Below are positions 49,277 to 57,709 of a stretch of 64,000 nucleotides of DNA, in pieces. The position numbers and the translations under genes are program-made. The stretch is from Streptomyces sp. NBC_00691 (lineage in GTDB: Bacteria > Actinomycetota > Actinomycetes > Streptomycetales > Streptomycetaceae): positions 6,820,001 to 6,884,000 of the forward strand of contig NZ_CP109007.1 of the NCBI RefSeq assembly GCF_036226665.1, written 5' to 3'. How positions within the stretch are numbered: position 1 is the stretch's first letter; every line of letters starts with the position of its first letter. A model generated the notes under the pieces. That model was given only the letters and a program-made list of their open reading frames with translations, made no database searches and was not told the origin of the DNA.

Positions 49277-51331
49277 ATGCCGATGCGAATGCGGAGAACC
49301 CGCGGAGCCCGACTGTCGTACGGAACCCTCGTGGCCGCGGCCACGGCCGCCCTGCTCGCGACGCTGGTCACGCCCGCCGACGCCCGGCCGGAGCCCGCCG
49401 CGCCCACCGGGTCCGCGACGCAGGCCGCGTCCGGCGCGGCGTCGGTCCGCGAGTCGCGGCCCGTCCACTCGTACGCCGACGCCGTCCGCGAGTCCGTCTG
49501 GGTCGACACCGGCCTCGACGGCGACGGCGACGGGCGTACGGACCGGGTCGCCGTCGACATCGTCCGCCCCCGGGAGACCGCGGCGGCGGGGCGGAAGATC
49601 CCGGTCATCATGGACGCCAGCCCGTACTACGCCTGCTGCGGACGCGGCAACGAGGGCCAGAAGAAGACCTACGACGCCGACGGGAACCCGGTTGGGTTCC
49701 CCCTGTTCTACGACAACTTCTTCGTCCCGCGCGGCTATGCGTTCGTCGCCGTCGACCTCGCCGGCACCAACCGCTCCGACGGCTGCGACGACGTCGGCGG
49801 GCGCTCCGACGTGCAGTCGGCCAAGGCCGTCGTCGACTGGCTGAACGGCCGCGCCCGCGGCTACACCTCCCGTACGGGCGGGACCCGGGCCCGTGCGACC
49901 ACCTGGAGCACCGGGAACGTCGGCATGATCGGCAAGAGCTGGGACGGCACCATCGCCAACGGCGTCGCCGCCACCGGGGTCGAAGGGCTGAAAACGATCG
50001 TTCCGATCGGCGCCATCTCCTCCTGGTACGACTATTTCCACTCCCAGGGCGCCCCGCTCTACGACGCCAACCCGAGCTGGCTCTCCGAGTACGTCAACAG
50101 CCCCGAGGCACAGGCCCGCTGCGGCGCCGTCCAGGACCGCATCACCGCCGGCACCCCGTACAGCGGCGACCGTACGGCCGCCTGGACCGAGCGCGACCAC
50201 GTACGGAACGCGGCCAAGGTGAAGGCCAGCGTCTTCGTCGTGCACGGCCAACAGGACCTCAACGTGCGCGCCAACCAGTTCGGCCGGTGGTGGGACGCCC
50301 TCGGCGCCCAGGGCGTCGAGCGGAAGATCTGGCTCTCCCAGACCGGCCACGTCGACCCCTTCGACTTCCGGCGCGCCGACTGGGTCCGCACCCTGCACCG
50401 CTGGTTCGACCACTACCTCCTCGGCCACGAGAACGGCATCGACCGTGAACCGGTCGCCGACATCGAACGCGCCCCGGACCGCTGGACCACCGACCGGCAG
50501 TGGCCGCCGCGCGGCACCGCCGTCACTACCCTGCGCCCCGCCCCCGGCGCGGCACCCGGGCCCGGCGTCCTCGGCCGCACGCCCGCCGCCCCCGGCTCCA
50601 CCGCGACGTTCACCGACGACCCCGGTCTGGGCGAGCTCGACTGGGCGTCCCGGATCGACGCGGCGACCCCCGAGAAGGCCGGGTTCGTCACCCGCCCCCT
50701 CTCCCGCGACCTGCGGATCTCCGGCTCGTCACAGGTGACGGTCACCGCCACCCCGACCACCGCCACCGCGCACCTCTCCGCCGTCCTCGTCGACCTCGGA
50801 CCGGACACGATCCGCGACTACGGGGCCGAGGGCGAGGGCATCACCACCCTCACCGAACGCTCCTGCTGGGGCGCGAGCACCCCCGGCGACAGCGCCTGCT
50901 TCAAGGAGACCGAGGCGCGCACGGCGGACGTCGGACACACGGTCGTCAGCCGGGGCTGGGCCGATCTCGGCACCTGGGCCGACCCCGGCGAGGAACGACC
51001 GCTGATCCCCGGCAGGGCGTACACGATGACCCTGGACCTCGCCGCCACCGACCACGTCGTCCCGGCCGGACACCGTCTCGCCCTGATCGTCGGCGGCACC
51101 GACAAGGATCTGCTCGACCCCCCGTCGACCACCCCGACCCTGACTCTCGACCTGGCCCGCACCCGGGCGAGGCTGCCGCTGGTCGGCGGCGCCGAGTCCT
51201 TCGCCCGGGCCACCTCGGGTGCGTACCCGGCCGTGCCCTCGCTCGCCCCCACCGCCCCCTCGCCGGCCGTCGCCGCGCCGCCGGCGGCCGTCGCGGGTCC
51301 GCGACTGCCGGGATTCGGAGCCGCCCGATGA
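49277..51331 (+). CDS. Secreted Xaa-Pro dipeptidyl-peptidase-like serine hydrolase (CocE/NonD, S15)
   Basis: 684 residues from ATG 49277. The signal peptide (LSYGTLVAAATAALLATLVTPADA) is followed by an alpha/beta-hydrolase domain with IPVIMDASPYYACCG and the nucleophile elbow GMIGKSWDGTIA. VFVVHGQQDLNVRANQ (acid) and LSQTGHVDPF (His) complete the triad. The C-terminal jelly roll typical of X-Pro peptidases and cocaine esterase runs from about 440 to 660, ending in a Pro/Ala tail. It overlaps the M14 gene by ATGA, so the two exopeptidases are made together. Confidence 0.93.
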   Translation: MPMRMRRTRGARLSYGTLVAAATAALLATLVTPADARPEPAAPTGSATQAASGAASVRESRPVHSYADAVRESVWVDTGLDGDGDGRTDRVAVDIVRPRETAAAGRKIPVIMDASPYYACCGRGNEGQKKTYDADGNPVGFPLFYDNFFVPRGYAFVAVDLAGTNRSDGCDDVGGRSDVQSAKAVVDWLNGRARGYTSRTGGTRARATTWSTGNVGMIGKSWDGTIANGVAATGVEGLKTIVPIGAISSWYDYFHSQGAPLYDANPSWLSEYVNSPEAQARCGAVQDRITAGTPYSGDRTAAWTERDHVRNAAKVKASVFVVHGQQDLNVRANQFGRWWDALGAQGVERKIWLSQTGHVDPFDFRRADWVRTLHRWFDHYLLGHENGIDREPVADIERAPDRWTTDRQWPPRGTAVTTLRPAPGAAPGPGVLGRTPAAPGSTATFTDDPGLGELDWASRIDAATPEKAGFVTRPLSRDLRISGSSQVTVTATPTTATAHLSAVLVDLGPDTIRDYGAEGEGITTLTERSCWGASTPGDSACFKETEARTADVGHTVVSRGWADLGTWADPGEERPLIPGRAYTMTLDLAATDHVVPAGHRLALIVGGTDKDLLDPPSTTPTLTLDLARTRARLPLVGGAESFARATSGAYPAVPSLAPTAPSPAVAAPPAAVAGPRLPGFGAAR

Positions 51332-52638
51332 ACACCCGTACCACACACCGCGGTTCCCGGCGGGCCCTCGCCCTCGTGGCGGGCGCCGCCGCCCTCGCCC
51401 TGCCGCTCGTCACCGTCCCGGCGAAGGCGGCCGACAGCGCGCCCGTGAAGCCGCGGCCCCGCATCGGGTTCGAGACGAGCCTGGGCGCGCGCTGGACCAC
51501 CGAGGCCGAGGAGCGGGACTTCCTCGCGGCCGTCGACCGGGCCGGCGCGGCACGGCTCTCGGTGCGGGTCATCGGCACGACCGCCCAGGGCCGTCCGCTC
51601 CGGCTCGCCACCCTCGGCACGGGCCGCACCACCGTGCTGCTCGTCTGCAGTCAGCACGGTGACGAGCCCGCGGGCCGGGAGGCCTGTCTGAGCACCGTGC
51701 GGGACCTCGCCTACGCCCGGGACCCGGATACTCTCCGCTTCCTGGCGCGGACGACCCTCCTCGTCGTGCCCACCGCCAACCCCGACGGCCGGGAGGCCGA
51801 CACCCGGGGCAACGCCGACGGCGTCGACGTCAACCGCGACCACATCGCCCTGCGCACCGCGGAGGCGCGCGCGGTCGCCGCCGTCATCCGCGACCGGCGG
51901 CCCGAACTCGTCTACGACCTGCACGAGTACGGTGCCACCCCCCGGTACTACGACAAGGACCTGCTCGCCCTCTGGCCGCGCAGCCTCGACGCCGACCCGC
52001 ACGTCCACGACGAGTCCAGGACCCTCTCCGAGGAGTACGTCCGCCCCGCCGCCGGACTCGCCGGGTACAGCAGCGGCATCTACGGGATCTGGACCGACCC
52101 CCTCACCGGCAAGCCGCTCAAGCAGGTCGCGGGCGACGGCCAGGAGCGGATCCTGCGGAACACCGCCGGGATCAAGCACTCCGTGGGCCTGCTCGTGGAG
52201 ACCCGGGTCGACGCTCTCGACGAGGCCGAGCAGAACGACCCGGCGCGCAACCACCGGCGCCGTGTCGCCACCCAGCACGCCGCCCTGGAGGGCGCCTTCG
52301 CCTATGCCGAGGAGCGGCGCGGACCGCTCACGGCGGTCACCTCCGCGGCCCGGAGCGCCGGATACGCCGACCGCGGGCCCGTCTTCCTCGGCGGTGCCGA
52401 CAACGATCCGCCGGAGCCTTCGGAGATCCTCGCCGACCCGCCCTGCGGCTATCGCCTTTCCGCCGCGCAGTACGCGGAGGCGGGCGACGAACTCGCCCTG
52501 CACGGAGTGGTCGTGCGACGGGAGACCGCGGGACTGTTCGTTCCCCTCGCCCAGTCGCGGCGCGCGCTCGTTCCACTGCTCCTCGACGGGCGGGCCACCT
52601 ATCACCTCGTCAGTGGGAGTCCTGTGGAGGAGTGTTGA
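51328..52638 (+). CDS. Secreted M14-family zinc carboxypeptidase
   Basis: 436 residues from the ATG of the ATGA overlap. Signal peptide: ALALVAGAAALALPLVTVPAKAA. The zinc ligands are in CSQHGDEPAG (HxxE) and DLHEYG (His). NPDGREADTRGNADGVDVNRDH carries the substrate-binding NPDG...R, and LLVETR contains the catalytic Glu. It is a complete M14 domain with about 100 extra residues at the C-terminus. Together with the S15-type enzyme it can finish peptide breakdown outside the cell. Confidence 0.93.
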   Translation: MNTRTTHRGSRRALALVAGAAALALPLVTVPAKAADSAPVKPRPRIGFETSLGARWTTEAEERDFLAAVDRAGAARLSVRVIGTTAQGRPLRLATLGTGRTTVLLVCSQHGDEPAGREACLSTVRDLAYARDPDTLRFLARTTLLVVPTANPDGREADTRGNADGVDVNRDHIALRTAEARAVAAVIRDRRPELVYDLHEYGATPRYYDKDLLALWPRSLDADPHVHDESRTLSEEYVRPAAGLAGYSSGIYGIWTDPLTGKPLKQVAGDGQERILRNTAGIKHSVGLLVETRVDALDEAEQNDPARNHRRRVATQHAALEGAFAYAEERRGPLTAVTSAARSAGYADRGPVFLGGADNDPPEPSEILADPPCGYRLSAAQYAEAGDELALHGVVVRRETAGLFVPLAQSRRALVPLLLDGRATYHLVSGSPVEEC

Positions 52639-52756
52639 CGATCACGTGCCGCGGGGGCCGGGGTGGCGTGAATCCATCGTTTGCCGAGGTAAAGTTACCC
52701 ACTGGTACTGACCATGCCTCGAACAGGTCCCCACGGCCTGGAAGTTGGAGAACACC

Positions 52757-53062
52757 ATGCGCACCACCACGACCGCACGTCGTGCCCTCACGTCCGTCCT
52801 CGCCACGACGCTGCTCGCCGGCGGCGTGCTGCTCGGGCAGACGGTGACCGCCGAGTCCGCGTCCGCGGCGGGCAGGGTGACGTGCAACGTCACCCAGCTG
52901 CGGCACGACGCCCAGAAGGAGCGCAACCGCGCCGCGCAGCTCCGCGGCCTCGGCGCCCACGCCGAAGCCAGCAAGGCCCAGGCCCGCGCCAACGCCCTGG
53001 AGACGCGCGCCCGCCAGTGCGAGGACGCGGACAACAACAACAAGCCGCCGCTCTGGAAGTAG
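52757..53062 (+). CDS. Small secreted coiled-coil protein
   Basis: 101 residues from ATG 52757, with GGAG six bases upstream. A Sec signal (ALTSVLATTLLAGGVLLGQTVTAESASA) leaves a mature protein of about 60 residues. It has two Cys (VTCNVT and ARQCED) that could form a disulfide across a charged helix (QLRHDAQKERNRAAQLRGLGAHAEASKAQAR-type). No known family. It may be a cell-surface or developmental protein. Confidence 0.8.
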   Translation: MRTTTTARRALTSVLATTLLAGGVLLGQTVTAESASAAGRVTCNVTQLRHDAQKERNRAAQLRGLGAHAEASKAQARANALETRARQCEDADNNNKPPLWK

Positions 53063-53095
53063 GAACGCACGCCGGGAAACGATCCGGTGAGCAAA

Positions 53096-53137
53096 CGCGG
53101 GGCGGGTGCTGGCCGAAAGGACAGCGCCCGCCCCGCG
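53096..53137. terminator. Terminator between the small secreted protein and the oxidase gene
   Basis: CGCGGGGCGGGTGCTG (53096-53111) pairs with CAGCGCCCGCCCCGCG (53122-53137) with one G-T pair and a 10-base loop. Confidence 0.8.
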
Positions 53138-53174
53138 GTCGCGCTCAGGCCCCCGCGAACCCCGCCCCGCCCCC

Positions 53175-54131
53175 TCAGGCCCCCGCGAGCTCCGCCGCGC
53201 GCTCCGCGCAGCCCCAGGCCACCGTCACGCCCGCGCCCCCGTGTCCGTAGTGGTGCACCAGGCGACCGCCGTCCGGCAGCGCCACCGCCTCGATCCGGAC
53301 CCCGCCCACCCGCGCCGGCCGCAGGCCCACCCGATGGCCGAGCACCCGGGCCCCCGTGATCTCCGGCCGCACCCGCGCGCACCGCGCCACGATCGCCGCC
53401 GCCGTCGCCGGATCGGGCTCCGTCCGCTCGTCGTCCTCCTCGGCCGTCCCGCCCAGGACCAGCCGCCCCGGCTGCGGGAAGAAGTACGTCGTCTCGCTGG
53501 ACCCGGCGTCCGCCGATGTGAACCACTCCTGGATCCCCGGATTCTCCACCAGGACCAACTGCCCCCGCACCGGGCGCAGTCCGGGATCCGGTGCGAGTTC
53601 CCGCGCCGCCGCGCCCGTGCAGTCGACGACCACCCGCGCCGCGGCCGCCGCCTCGCCGAGGCCGGTCACCGTACGCCGCTCGAAGACCCCGCCCGCCGCC
53701 TCGAACCGGCCCCGCAGCCAGGCCAGATGGACCGGCATGTCGATCAGCGGCAACCGCGCCGCCAGACCCACGTCGTACGGCCCCGGCACCTCGTCGGGCG
53801 CCAGCTGCCGAAGGCCCGGCACCTCCCGCGCCCAGGAACCCAGCCCGTCCAGGACGGTGTCCGCGTGGACCCCGGCCACCCACCGCACCCCCGTGCGCTC
53901 CGGATCGGCGGCCAGCTCCCCGTACACCCGCAGCGAGACCAGCGCCCAGGCGCCCGCCTCCTCCTCGGGCTCGATCCGGTACGGCCACCACAGGGCTCCG
54001 GCCACCGCCGAGGTCGTCGCCGTCACCTCGTCCCGCGACCAGACCCGCACCCGAAGGCCGCGCTCCGCCAGCGTCACGGCGGTCGTCAAACCGACGACCC
54101 CGCCCCCCACCACGATCACGTCGCTCTCCAT
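53175..54131 (-). CDS. D-amino-acid oxidase-type FAD enzyme
   Basis: 318 residues from ATG 54131. The FAD motif is VIVVGGGVVGLTTAVTLAERG (about 5-25). ATTSAVAGALWWPY is the DAAO signature after the first Rossmann strand. VVDCTGAAARELAPD, RPVRGQLVLVENPG and HHYGHGGAGVTVAWG complete the pattern, the last being the flavin-proximal C-terminal block. The enzyme oxidises neutral D-amino acids to keto acids with peroxide formation. It has no export signal. Confidence 0.93.
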   Translation of the reverse strand: MESDVIVVGGGVVGLTTAVTLAERGLRVRVWSRDEVTATTSAVAGALWWPYRIEPEEEAGAWALVSLRVYGELAADPERTGVRWVAGVHADTVLDGLGSWAREVPGLRQLAPDEVPGPYDVGLAARLPLIDMPVHLAWLRGRFEAAGGVFERRTVTGLGEAAAAARVVVDCTGAAARELAPDPGLRPVRGQLVLVENPGIQEWFTSADAGSSETTYFFPQPGRLVLGGTAEEDDERTEPDPATAAAIVARCARVRPEITGARVLGHRVGLRPARVGGVRIEAVALPDGGRLVHHYGHGGAGVTVAWGCAERAAELAGA

Positions 54132-54214
54132 GCCCGGGACCGTACCGGGACCGGGACATTTCCGGGACGGGCCAGCCATGGAACGAGGACCCCGACCGGG
54201 GAATGCTGGAGGAC

Positions 54215-54793
54215 ATGCCGGCCGTGTACACGACTCTCGACCTCGCCCCCGCCGTCCTCCCGGACGGTGAGGGTGTCCATCCCGGGGCCTTCGCCCGACC
54301 CCGCCCCCGCCCCGAGGACGTCGACCTCGTCGTCGGTGGCAGGGCACTGCTCCACCGGCTCGACGAGGCCGAGGGCATCGACACGGTCTCGCCGCTGGCG
54401 GGCGACCTCCCGCCGGCCCTCCGTGCCGAGCACGTCCGCGCGCTGCTCGCCCCGGACGCGGACGGCGGCCCCGCGACCAGGCTCCCCGGCGGCCGCCGGG
54501 TGATCTACTCCTGCCCCGACTGCGAGGACCTCGGCTGCGGAGCCGTCACCGCCGTCGTCGAGCACGAGGGCGAGGACGTCGTCTGGCGCGACTTCGCCTG
54601 GCAGACCGGCCCCACCGCGGACCCGGCCCGCGAGGGCTACCCCGGCGTCGGCCCGTACCGCTTCCACCGGGCGGCCTACCGGACCGTCCTGGGAGGCCTC
54701 GCACCGGAGCCCGGCACCGCGCCCCGGAGCGCCGGCCCGACCGGACCCCGGACGGAGGCCCCCACCGGGCCCCTGGCGGAGGTCCGCGGCTAG
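54215..54793 (+). CDS. Conserved hypothetical streptomycete protein
   Basis: 192 residues from ATG 54215, two bases after GGAGGAC; ATG 54203 is also possible. Two Cys-containing turns (YSCPDCEDLGCGAV) look like a metal or disulfide site in the middle (about 97-112). They are flanked by GGRALLHRLDEAEGIDTVSPL and EDVVWRDFAWQTGP, which appear conserved among such proteins. The C-terminus is Pro/Gly-rich. No function known. It is divergent from the oxidase gene by 83 bases. Confidence 0.8.
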   Translation: MPAVYTTLDLAPAVLPDGEGVHPGAFARPRPRPEDVDLVVGGRALLHRLDEAEGIDTVSPLAGDLPPALRAEHVRALLAPDADGGPATRLPGGRRVIYSCPDCEDLGCGAVTAVVEHEGEDVVWRDFAWQTGPTADPAREGYPGVGPYRFHRAAYRTVLGGLAPEPGTAPRSAGPTGPRTEAPTGPLAEVRG

Positions 54794-54857
54794 GCACCCG
54801 CCCCAGGCCCCCGGCCGGGGCGGGGCGGGTCCGCCGTCGCCTAGGATTCGTACCCTG

Positions 54858-56495
54858 ATGACTGCAACCCTCGTCGCCAAGGACCTCGCCGCCGGCCACG
54901 GCGAACGCACCCTCTTCGCCGCGCTCGACCTCGTCGTCGCCCCCGGCGACGTGATCGGCCTCGTCGGCGTCAACGGCGCCGGCAAGTCGACCCTGCTGCG
55001 GCTGCTCGCCGGTCTCGACGCCCCGGAGGAGGGGGAGCTGAGGCTCTCCCCGCCCACCGCCGCCGTCGGCCACCTCCCGCAGGAGCCGGAGCGGCGCGAG
55101 GGGGAGACCGTGCGGGAGTTCCTGGCCCGGCGCACCGGCGTCGCCGCCGCGCAGACGGCGATGGACGAGGCCACCCAGGGCCTCGTCGACGGCACGCCCG
55201 GCTCCGACGACGCGTACGCGATCACCCTGGAGCGCTGGCTGAACCTCGGCGGCGCCGACCTCGACGAGCGCGCCGAGGAGGTCGCCGGCTCGCTCGGCCT
55301 CACCGTCGGCCTCGACCAGCCGATGACCTCGCTCTCCGGCGGCCAGGCCGCCCGCGCCGGTCTCGCCTCCCTGCTGCTCTCGCGCTACGACGTCTTCCTG
55401 CTCGACGAGCCCACCAACGACCTCGACCTCGACGGCCTCGAGCGCCTCGAAGGCTTCGTCAAGGGGCTGCGCGCCGGCACGGTCGTCATCAGCCACGACC
55501 GCGAGTTCCTCACCCGCACGGTCACCAAGGTCCTCGAACTCGACCTCGCCCAGCAGCAGATCACCCTGTACGGCGGCGGATACGAGGCCTACCTGGAGGA
55601 GCGGGACCGGGCCAGGCGGCACGCGCGCGAGGACTTCGAGGAGTACGCCGGCAAGAAGGCGGCCCTCGAAGCACGCGGTCACATGCAGCGGTCCTGGATG
55701 GACAAGGGCGTCAAGAACGCCCGCCGCAAGTCCACCGACAGCGACAAGCTCGGCCGCAACGCGCGCAGCGAGGCCAGCGAGAAGCAGGCCGCGAAGGCCC
55801 GGCAGACCCAGCGCATGATCGAGCGTCTCGACGTCGTCGACGAGCCCCGCAAGGAGTGGGAACTCCGCATGGAGATCGCGTCCGCGCCGCGCTCCGGCTC
55901 GGTCGTCGCGACCCTCCGCGAGGCCGAGGTGCGCCGCGGCGACTTCTCCTTCGGCCCCGTCACGCTGCAGATCGACTGGGCCGACCGGGTCGCCGTCACC
56001 GGGGCCAACGGCGCCGGGAAGTCGACCCTGCTCGCCGCCCTGCTCGGCCGGCTGCCGCTGGACTCCGGCGACACGGTCCTCGGCTCGGGAGTCGTCGTCG
56101 GCGAGGTGGACCAGGCCCGCAAGCTCTTCCACGGCACGGAGACGCTCCTGGAGGCGTTCTGCGCCGCCGTACCCGAGACCGAGCCCGCCGAGGTCCGTAC
56201 CCTCCTGGCGAAGTTCGGTCTCAAGGCCGTCCACGTGATGCGGCCCGCCACCACGCTCTCCCCGGGCGAGCGGACCCGTGCCGCGCTCGCCCTGCTCCAG
56301 GGCCGGGGCGTGAACCTGCTCGTCCTCGACGAGCCCACCAACCACCTGGACCTGCCGGCCATCGAGCAGCTGGAGTCGGCGCTCGAGTCGTACACCGGCA
56401 CGCTGCTGCTCGTCACCCACGACCGGCGGATGCTGGACGCGGTCCGCACCACGCGGCGCGTCGAGGTCGCCGACGGCAAGGTCACCGAGATCTGA
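54858..56495 (+). CDS. ABC-F family ATPase
   Basis: 545 residues. Two ATPase domains: GVNGAGKST, LSGGQ, VFLLDEPTNDLD; and GANGAGKST, LSPGE, LLVLDEPTNHLD. The second signature has Pro in place of Gly. The interdomain linker (about 230-330) is highly charged and long, with HMQRSWMDKGVKNARRKSTDSDKLGRN, as in Uup-like members. This is a ribosome-associated or housekeeping ABC-F protein rather than a transporter. Its stop overlaps the start of comB by one base. Confidence 0.93.
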   Translation: MTATLVAKDLAAGHGERTLFAALDLVVAPGDVIGLVGVNGAGKSTLLRLLAGLDAPEEGELRLSPPTAAVGHLPQEPERREGETVREFLARRTGVAAAQTAMDEATQGLVDGTPGSDDAYAITLERWLNLGGADLDERAEEVAGSLGLTVGLDQPMTSLSGGQAARAGLASLLLSRYDVFLLDEPTNDLDLDGLERLEGFVKGLRAGTVVISHDREFLTRTVTKVLELDLAQQQITLYGGGYEAYLEERDRARRHAREDFEEYAGKKAALEARGHMQRSWMDKGVKNARRKSTDSDKLGRNARSEASEKQAAKARQTQRMIERLDVVDEPRKEWELRMEIASAPRSGSVVATLREAEVRRGDFSFGPVTLQIDWADRVAVTGANGAGKSTLLAALLGRLPLDSGDTVLGSGVVVGEVDQARKLFHGTETLLEAFCAAVPETEPAEVRTLLAKFGLKAVHVMRPATTLSPGERTRAALALLQGRGVNLLVLDEPTNHLDLPAIEQLESALESYTGTLLLVTHDRRMLDAVRTTRRVEVADGKVTEI

Positions 56496-57223
56496 TGACG
56501 GTCTCGTTCGGCTGGGGACCCGTCGAGGCACGGGTCCTCGCCCCCTCGGCCGCCTGCGTGGTCGTCGTCGACGTGCTGTCGTTCACCACCGCCGTGGGCG
56601 TCGCCGTCGAGGCCGGCGCGGCCGTCCACCCGTACCGATGGCGGGACGCGACGGCCGTCGCGTACGCGGAGAGCGTGGGTGCGACCCTCGCCGTCGGGCG
56701 CCGCGAGACCACCCCCGAGCACCCGTGGTCGCTCTCCCCGGCGGCCCTGCGCGCGGCCCCGGCGCCACCGCGCCTGGTCCTGCCCTCGCCGAACGGCTCC
56801 ACCATCGCCGCGGAGGCCGGGGGCGCGACCGTCGTCGCCGCCTCCCTGCGCAACCACTCGGCCGTCGCCCGCTGGCTCACGGAGCACGGGTACGGCTCCG
56901 CCGGACGCCCGGTCGCGGTCGTCGCCTCCGGCGAGCGGTGGCCGGACGGCTCGCTGCGCCCGGCGCTGGAGGACCTGCTCGGCGCAGGCGCCGTGCTCGC
57001 CGGGCTGCGGGCCGCGGGCCCGCACGTCCTCACCCCGGAGGCGACCGCGGCGGCCACGCTGTGGTCGGCCACCGAGGACCCGGTCGCCGCCTTGCACGGC
57101 TGTGACTCGGGTCGTGAACTGTACGAGTACGGCTTTCCGCAGGACGTGGCCGTGGCCGCCGAGACCGACAGCTCGACGACCGTCCCCGTGCTCGTGGACG
57201 GCGCATTCCAGGAGGCACCATGA
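56495..57223 (+). CDS. comB: 2-phosphosulfolactate phosphatase family protein (ComB)
   Basis: 242 residues from ATG 56495, sharing one base with the upstream stop (TGATG). CVVVVDVLSFTTAVGVAVEAGA, LPSPNGSTIA and the C-terminal CDSGRELYEYGF are the conserved blocks of Mg-dependent ComB. In archaea this enzyme makes sulfolactate for coenzyme M. Actinobacteria do not make coenzyme M, so the substrate here is unknown. The downstream gene overlaps it by ATGA. Confidence 0.92.
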   Translation: MTVSFGWGPVEARVLAPSAACVVVVDVLSFTTAVGVAVEAGAAVHPYRWRDATAVAYAESVGATLAVGRRETTPEHPWSLSPAALRAAPAPPRLVLPSPNGSTIAAEAGGATVVAASLRNHSAVARWLTEHGYGSAGRPVAVVASGERWPDGSLRPALEDLLGAGAVLAGLRAAGPHVLTPEATAAATLWSATEDPVAALHGCDSGRELYEYGFPQDVAVAAETDSSTTVPVLVDGAFQEAP

Positions 57224-57621
57224 CCGACCTACTGACCCGGCTGACCGAGATGCTGGACGATCTCGACGCCGACGTGGACGAGACGATCGACCTCGCCGAC
57301 GAGATCGCCGCCTCGGGCGACGCCGGTCTCCTGCCGCGTCTGCAGGCGGAGCTGGACCGTGCCCTCACCGAGCGGAACGCCTACGCCCGTGAACTCCTCG
57401 GCGGTGTCGTCGCGGCGATCGGCGGCCCCGAGGCCCTGCCGACCCTGATCCGCGCCTCCGCCGTCGACCTCGGTGACGACCAGGACGGTCTGGCCACCGA
57501 GATCGTCGACCTGGTCCAGGCCGACCCGAAGGCGGCCCGGAACCTCATCCAGCCGCTCACGGAGGACGACGACCTCTCCGTCGCCCACCGCGCCGACTGG
57601 GCCCTGCGCTTCCTGCCGTAG
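57220..57621 (+). CDS. Hypothetical acidic helical protein
   Basis: 133 residues, ATGA-coupled to comB. It is strongly acidic at the N-terminus (LDDLDADVDETIDLADEI) and all-helical, with HEAT-like pairs of helices (AIGGPEALPTLIRASAVDLGDDQDGLATEIVDLVQ). No family is recognised. The coupling suggests a role with ComB or the ABC-F protein. Confidence 0.8.
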   Translation: MTDLLTRLTEMLDDLDADVDETIDLADEIAASGDAGLLPRLQAELDRALTERNAYARELLGGVVAAIGGPEALPTLIRASAVDLGDDQDGLATEIVDLVQADPKAARNLIQPLTEDDDLSVAHRADWALRFLP

Positions 57622-57661
57622 CGGCGCGGCTTCTCGGCGGACCCGCCGGCCCCGGAGGCCG

Positions 57662-57692
57662 GTCCCCGTGGCCCGAGCGGGACCACGGGGAC
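57662..57692. terminator. Bidirectional terminator before tex
   Basis: GTCCCCGTGG (57662-57671) pairs with CCACGGGGAC (57683-57692), 11-base loop, between convergent genes. Confidence 0.7.
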
Positions 57693-57709
57693 GACTCCGA
57701 CACGTCCGG

